Assembly: GCA_044432725.1 (NCBI GenBank)
Contig: JAWXUL010000042.1
Location: forward strand, 1-14,867
Direction: 5' to 3'
Length of the DNA: 14,867 bases
DNA from: JAWXUK01 sp044432725
GTDB lineage: Bacteria > Bacillota > Clostridia > Oscillospirales > Oscillospiraceae
In this document: positions 13,243 to 14,867 of the stretch, piece after piece
Position numbering within the stretch: the stretch's first letter is position 1
Layout of the letters: each line of letters begins with the position of its first letter
Program-made: the position numbers and the translations under genes
Notes under the pieces: generated by a model
The model's database searches: none
Seen by the model: only the letters and a program-made list of their open reading frames with translations
Told to the model about the DNA's origin: nothing

Positions 13243-13614
13243 CTATTCAGCCATCTTTTTAGAAAAGTTTTCTTTGGTTTTTATTCCAGCATGAATCAGG
13301 CAAGCACTAACCCAAATACCGAAACCAATAGGACCGATGGTGATACTACCATTTTTCATAAAATCATGAATGAACCATGCAAAAATGATAATATTTAATG
13401 GAATATGTCCTTTTTTCAAGCAGAATGCAATAGAGCGAGCCACGACATCTCCCCAGTTTTCCGAGAATTGACAACTGAACGTGATAGCCATCAAAACCAT
13501 AACGCTTGCCATCGCTCCATAGTGGGGAGCAGCAAGCCAAAGAACCCCAGCGATAGGGATATTGACCATCGCCATAAAAAACAGGAATTTGTTGTTGATT
13601 TTTGCTTTTTTCAT
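13243..13614 (-). CDS. Four-span membrane protein, 123 aa (second lap)
   Basis: Identical to 4890-5261. Confidence 0.84.
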   Translation of the reverse strand: MKKAKINNKFLFFMAMVNIPIAGVLWLAAPHYGAMASVMVLMAITFSCQFSENWGDVVARSIAFCLKKGHIPLNIIIFAWFIHDFMKNGSITIGPIGFGIWVSACLIHAGIKTKENFSKKMAE

Positions 13615-13640
13615 AAAAAACACCTCTTTCTTGATTTGTT

Positions 13641-14027
13641 TTACAATTTATTGGAAACTGCATTGTTGTCCCCTATTTCTTTGATTAACTCCTCTGGGGC
13701 AATGCCGAACAATTTCGCCAGTGCCACCAGATTGGAGGTGCTTGGGTCTGATGTTCCGTTCTCCCACTTGGACACGGCTTGCCTGCTGACTCCAAGGGTT
13801 TCGGCAACAAACTCTTGGGTCATCTTGCTGTTGGTACGGTGTCCCTTCAAGGATTTGCCCAAGGATTGTTTGGTCTGGCTTTTCTCTTGCCGTACCTCAC
13901 TGGATTTGATGTACTTGCGAAGGGCTTTCCCAAACAAAAACATGATGTACACAAACCCTACCAATAAAATCCCCCAAGCCAGTAGGAGAAACCCATGAGC
14001 GATGATAAGTGAACTGGAACCATTCAT
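13641..14027 (-). CDS. Membrane-anchored XRE regulator, 128 aa (second lap)
   Basis: Identical to 5288-5674: N-terminal membrane anchor, C-terminal helix-turn-helix. Confidence 0.88.
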   Translation of the reverse strand: MNGSSSLIIAHGFLLLAWGILLVGFVYIMFLFGKALRKYIKSSEVRQEKSQTKQSLGKSLKGHRTNSKMTQEFVAETLGVSRQAVSKWENGTSDPSTSNLVALAKLFGIAPEELIKEIGDNNAVSNKL

Positions 14028-14058
14028 CAGCCACACCCCTTTCTTCATCTGATTTCTT

Positions 14059-14092
14059 ATCTAGTTTACCAGATTTCCTTGGTTTTTGTCTA
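14059..14092 (-). promoter_or_regulatory. Promoter/operator of the membrane-protein operon (second lap)
   Basis: TAGACA, 18 bp, TAAACT with the overlapping imperfect palindrome, as at 5706-5739. Confidence 0.5.
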
Positions 14093-14136
14093 GCAACTAT
14101 TTGTAGAATATTGGTTGCGTTTTGGTTGCGAAGGGG

Positions 14137-14181
14137 AAAAACAAAGAAAAAGACGTTATTTTTTGTGAAAACAACGTCTTT
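14137..14181 (-). terminator. higBA terminator (second lap)
   Basis: The AAAGACGTT/AACGTCTTT stem with T-rich tail described at 5784-5828. Confidence 0.82.
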
Positions 14182-14188
14182 CCAAATT

Positions 14189-14464
14189 TTACTTTGGTAT
14201 GAACTCCAGCTTCATTTTCATGCCCAAGCCATCGGCTATCCGTTGAAGCATTTTGTAACTGGGATTGCTGTTCCCCTGCTCCAATTTACATATATCCGTC
14301 CGATGAATCCCTGTTGCATCGGCAAGCTGTTGCTGGGTCAAAGATTGCTCCATCCGTGCTTGGTAAATGATACGTCTTAACTCTAATTCTGGTTGCAAGG
14401 CTTCGTACTCTGTTCTGACTTCTGGGTTCTCCATAGATTTTGCTTTCATTTCTTCATAGGTCAT
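14189..14464 (-). CDS. higA: HigA-type antitoxin (second lap)
   Basis: Identical to 5836-6111, with the same four-base ATGA overlap with the toxin gene. Confidence 0.9.
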   Translation of the reverse strand: MTYEEMKAKSMENPEVRTEYEALQPELELRRIIYQARMEQSLTQQQLADATGIHRTDICKLEQGNSNPSYKMLQRIADGLGMKMKLEFIPK

Positions 14465-14823
14465 GATGATTTCTCCTTTTCCCTTTTTAGAAATTCGGTT
14501 CGGTATCGTTTGGCTCGCCTAATCTCCTCTGGTGGAGTTTTCCTTGTCTTTTTTATAAATCCATTGGTCAGTACAATCTTCTTGCCTGTATGGAAGAAGT
14601 AAAGAACCCTTGAAATATCGTTGGAGAACTGGATGCGCAGCTCAAAAATACCATCGTCTAGGTGCTTAGAGTGTTTTGTGTCTAAATTGAAGCCTTGCAC
14701 TTGCAACAAATCAATCTCTCCGTATATTTTCGCTGTCATTTTTGGGTTTTGTGCTTCAATAAACTCAAAAACAGGGACAGAACCATTCTCCTTTACAAAA
14801 GGGATAATCTCAAATTGCTCCAT
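14461..14823 (-). CDS. higB: HigB/RelE-superfamily toxin (second lap)
   Basis: Identical to 6108-6470. Its ribosome site and the promoter -10 are within the window, but the -35 is cut by the window end. Confidence 0.9.
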   Translation of the reverse strand: MEQFEIIPFVKENGSVPVFEFIEAQNPKMTAKIYGEIDLLQVQGFNLDTKHSKHLDDGIFELRIQFSNDISRVLYFFHTGKKIVLTNGFIKKTRKTPPEEIRRAKRYRTEFLKREKEKSS

Positions 14824-14842
14824 AAGATACCTCCACGATACT

Positions 14843-14867
14843 ATTATAGTAGGATATATCCCACTTG
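14843..14867 (-). promoter_or_regulatory. higBA promoter, truncated by the window end (second lap)
   Basis: The -10 TATAAT (14848-14843) and the spacer palindrome (14849-14864) are present. The -35 is lost past the last base. Confidence 0.85.

Larger units (their letters stand above)
8354..14867. repeat. Terminal direct repeat, right copy
   Basis: Second lap of the same 8,353-bp unit. It corresponds base for base to 1-6514 and ends inside the -35 region of the toxin-antitoxin promoter. Each feature in it is the same physical locus as its counterpart 8,353 bases to the left if the molecule is a circle. Confidence 0.95.

Noticed and set aside
1..14867. Biological tandem duplication within a chromosome
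   Set aside because: The break points fall inside rep and inside a promoter, there is no flanking foreign DNA and no insertion sequence, and the unit encodes a full plasmid backbone. Wrap-around of a circle explains it more simply.

Overview
The window looks like one 8,353-bp circular plasmid read about 1.8 times around. Bases 1-6514 recur as 8354-14867 with no difference that I can find, so every gene in the first 6.5 kb appears twice and only 6515-8353 is unique. The likeliest cause is a contig with overlapping ends. A real head-to-tail dimer is possible. Everything needed for a small mobilizable plasmid is present: a replication initiator, an iteron origin, a MobV relaxase with a probable oriT, and a toxin-antitoxin pair. 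Strong AGGAGG-type ribosome sites, consensus sigma-A promoters, moderate AT richness and the pMV158-type relaxase point to a Bacillota host. The genus cannot be read from the sequence.

Layout of one unit, using the complete copies. The origin region (6519-6783) has 11-bp iterons and two long inverted repeats. A promoter at 6784-6812 then drives a ribbon-helix-helix/coiled-coil protein (6842-7483) and the Rep protein (7518-8858), which has archaeo-eukaryotic-primase motifs and a C-terminal helix-turn-helix. A rho-independent terminator follows (554-579 = 8907-8932). Next comes an intergenic mobilization region with a large hairpin, a probable nic hairpin and a perfect mob promoter, then the MobV gene, which starts at TTG 987 and ends at 2561.

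On the other strand lies a cargo operon, read from about 5740 down to 2562. It encodes a membrane-anchored XRE regulator, five small integral membrane proteins (123, 79, 187, 46 and 121 aa) and a WYL-family regulator broken by one in-frame TAA. Three of its gene ends are followed by related stem-loops, and two of the intergenic stretches share a longer repeated module. I recognise no function for the membrane proteins. This operon is the best candidate here for an undescribed system.

A higBA-type toxin-antitoxin pair (6470-5836, minus strand) has its own promoter with a palindromic operator in the spacer, and its own terminator. The -35 side of that promoter carries a 10-bp word that also occurs in the origin iterons and their inverted partner, which suggests a link between replication control and the addiction module.
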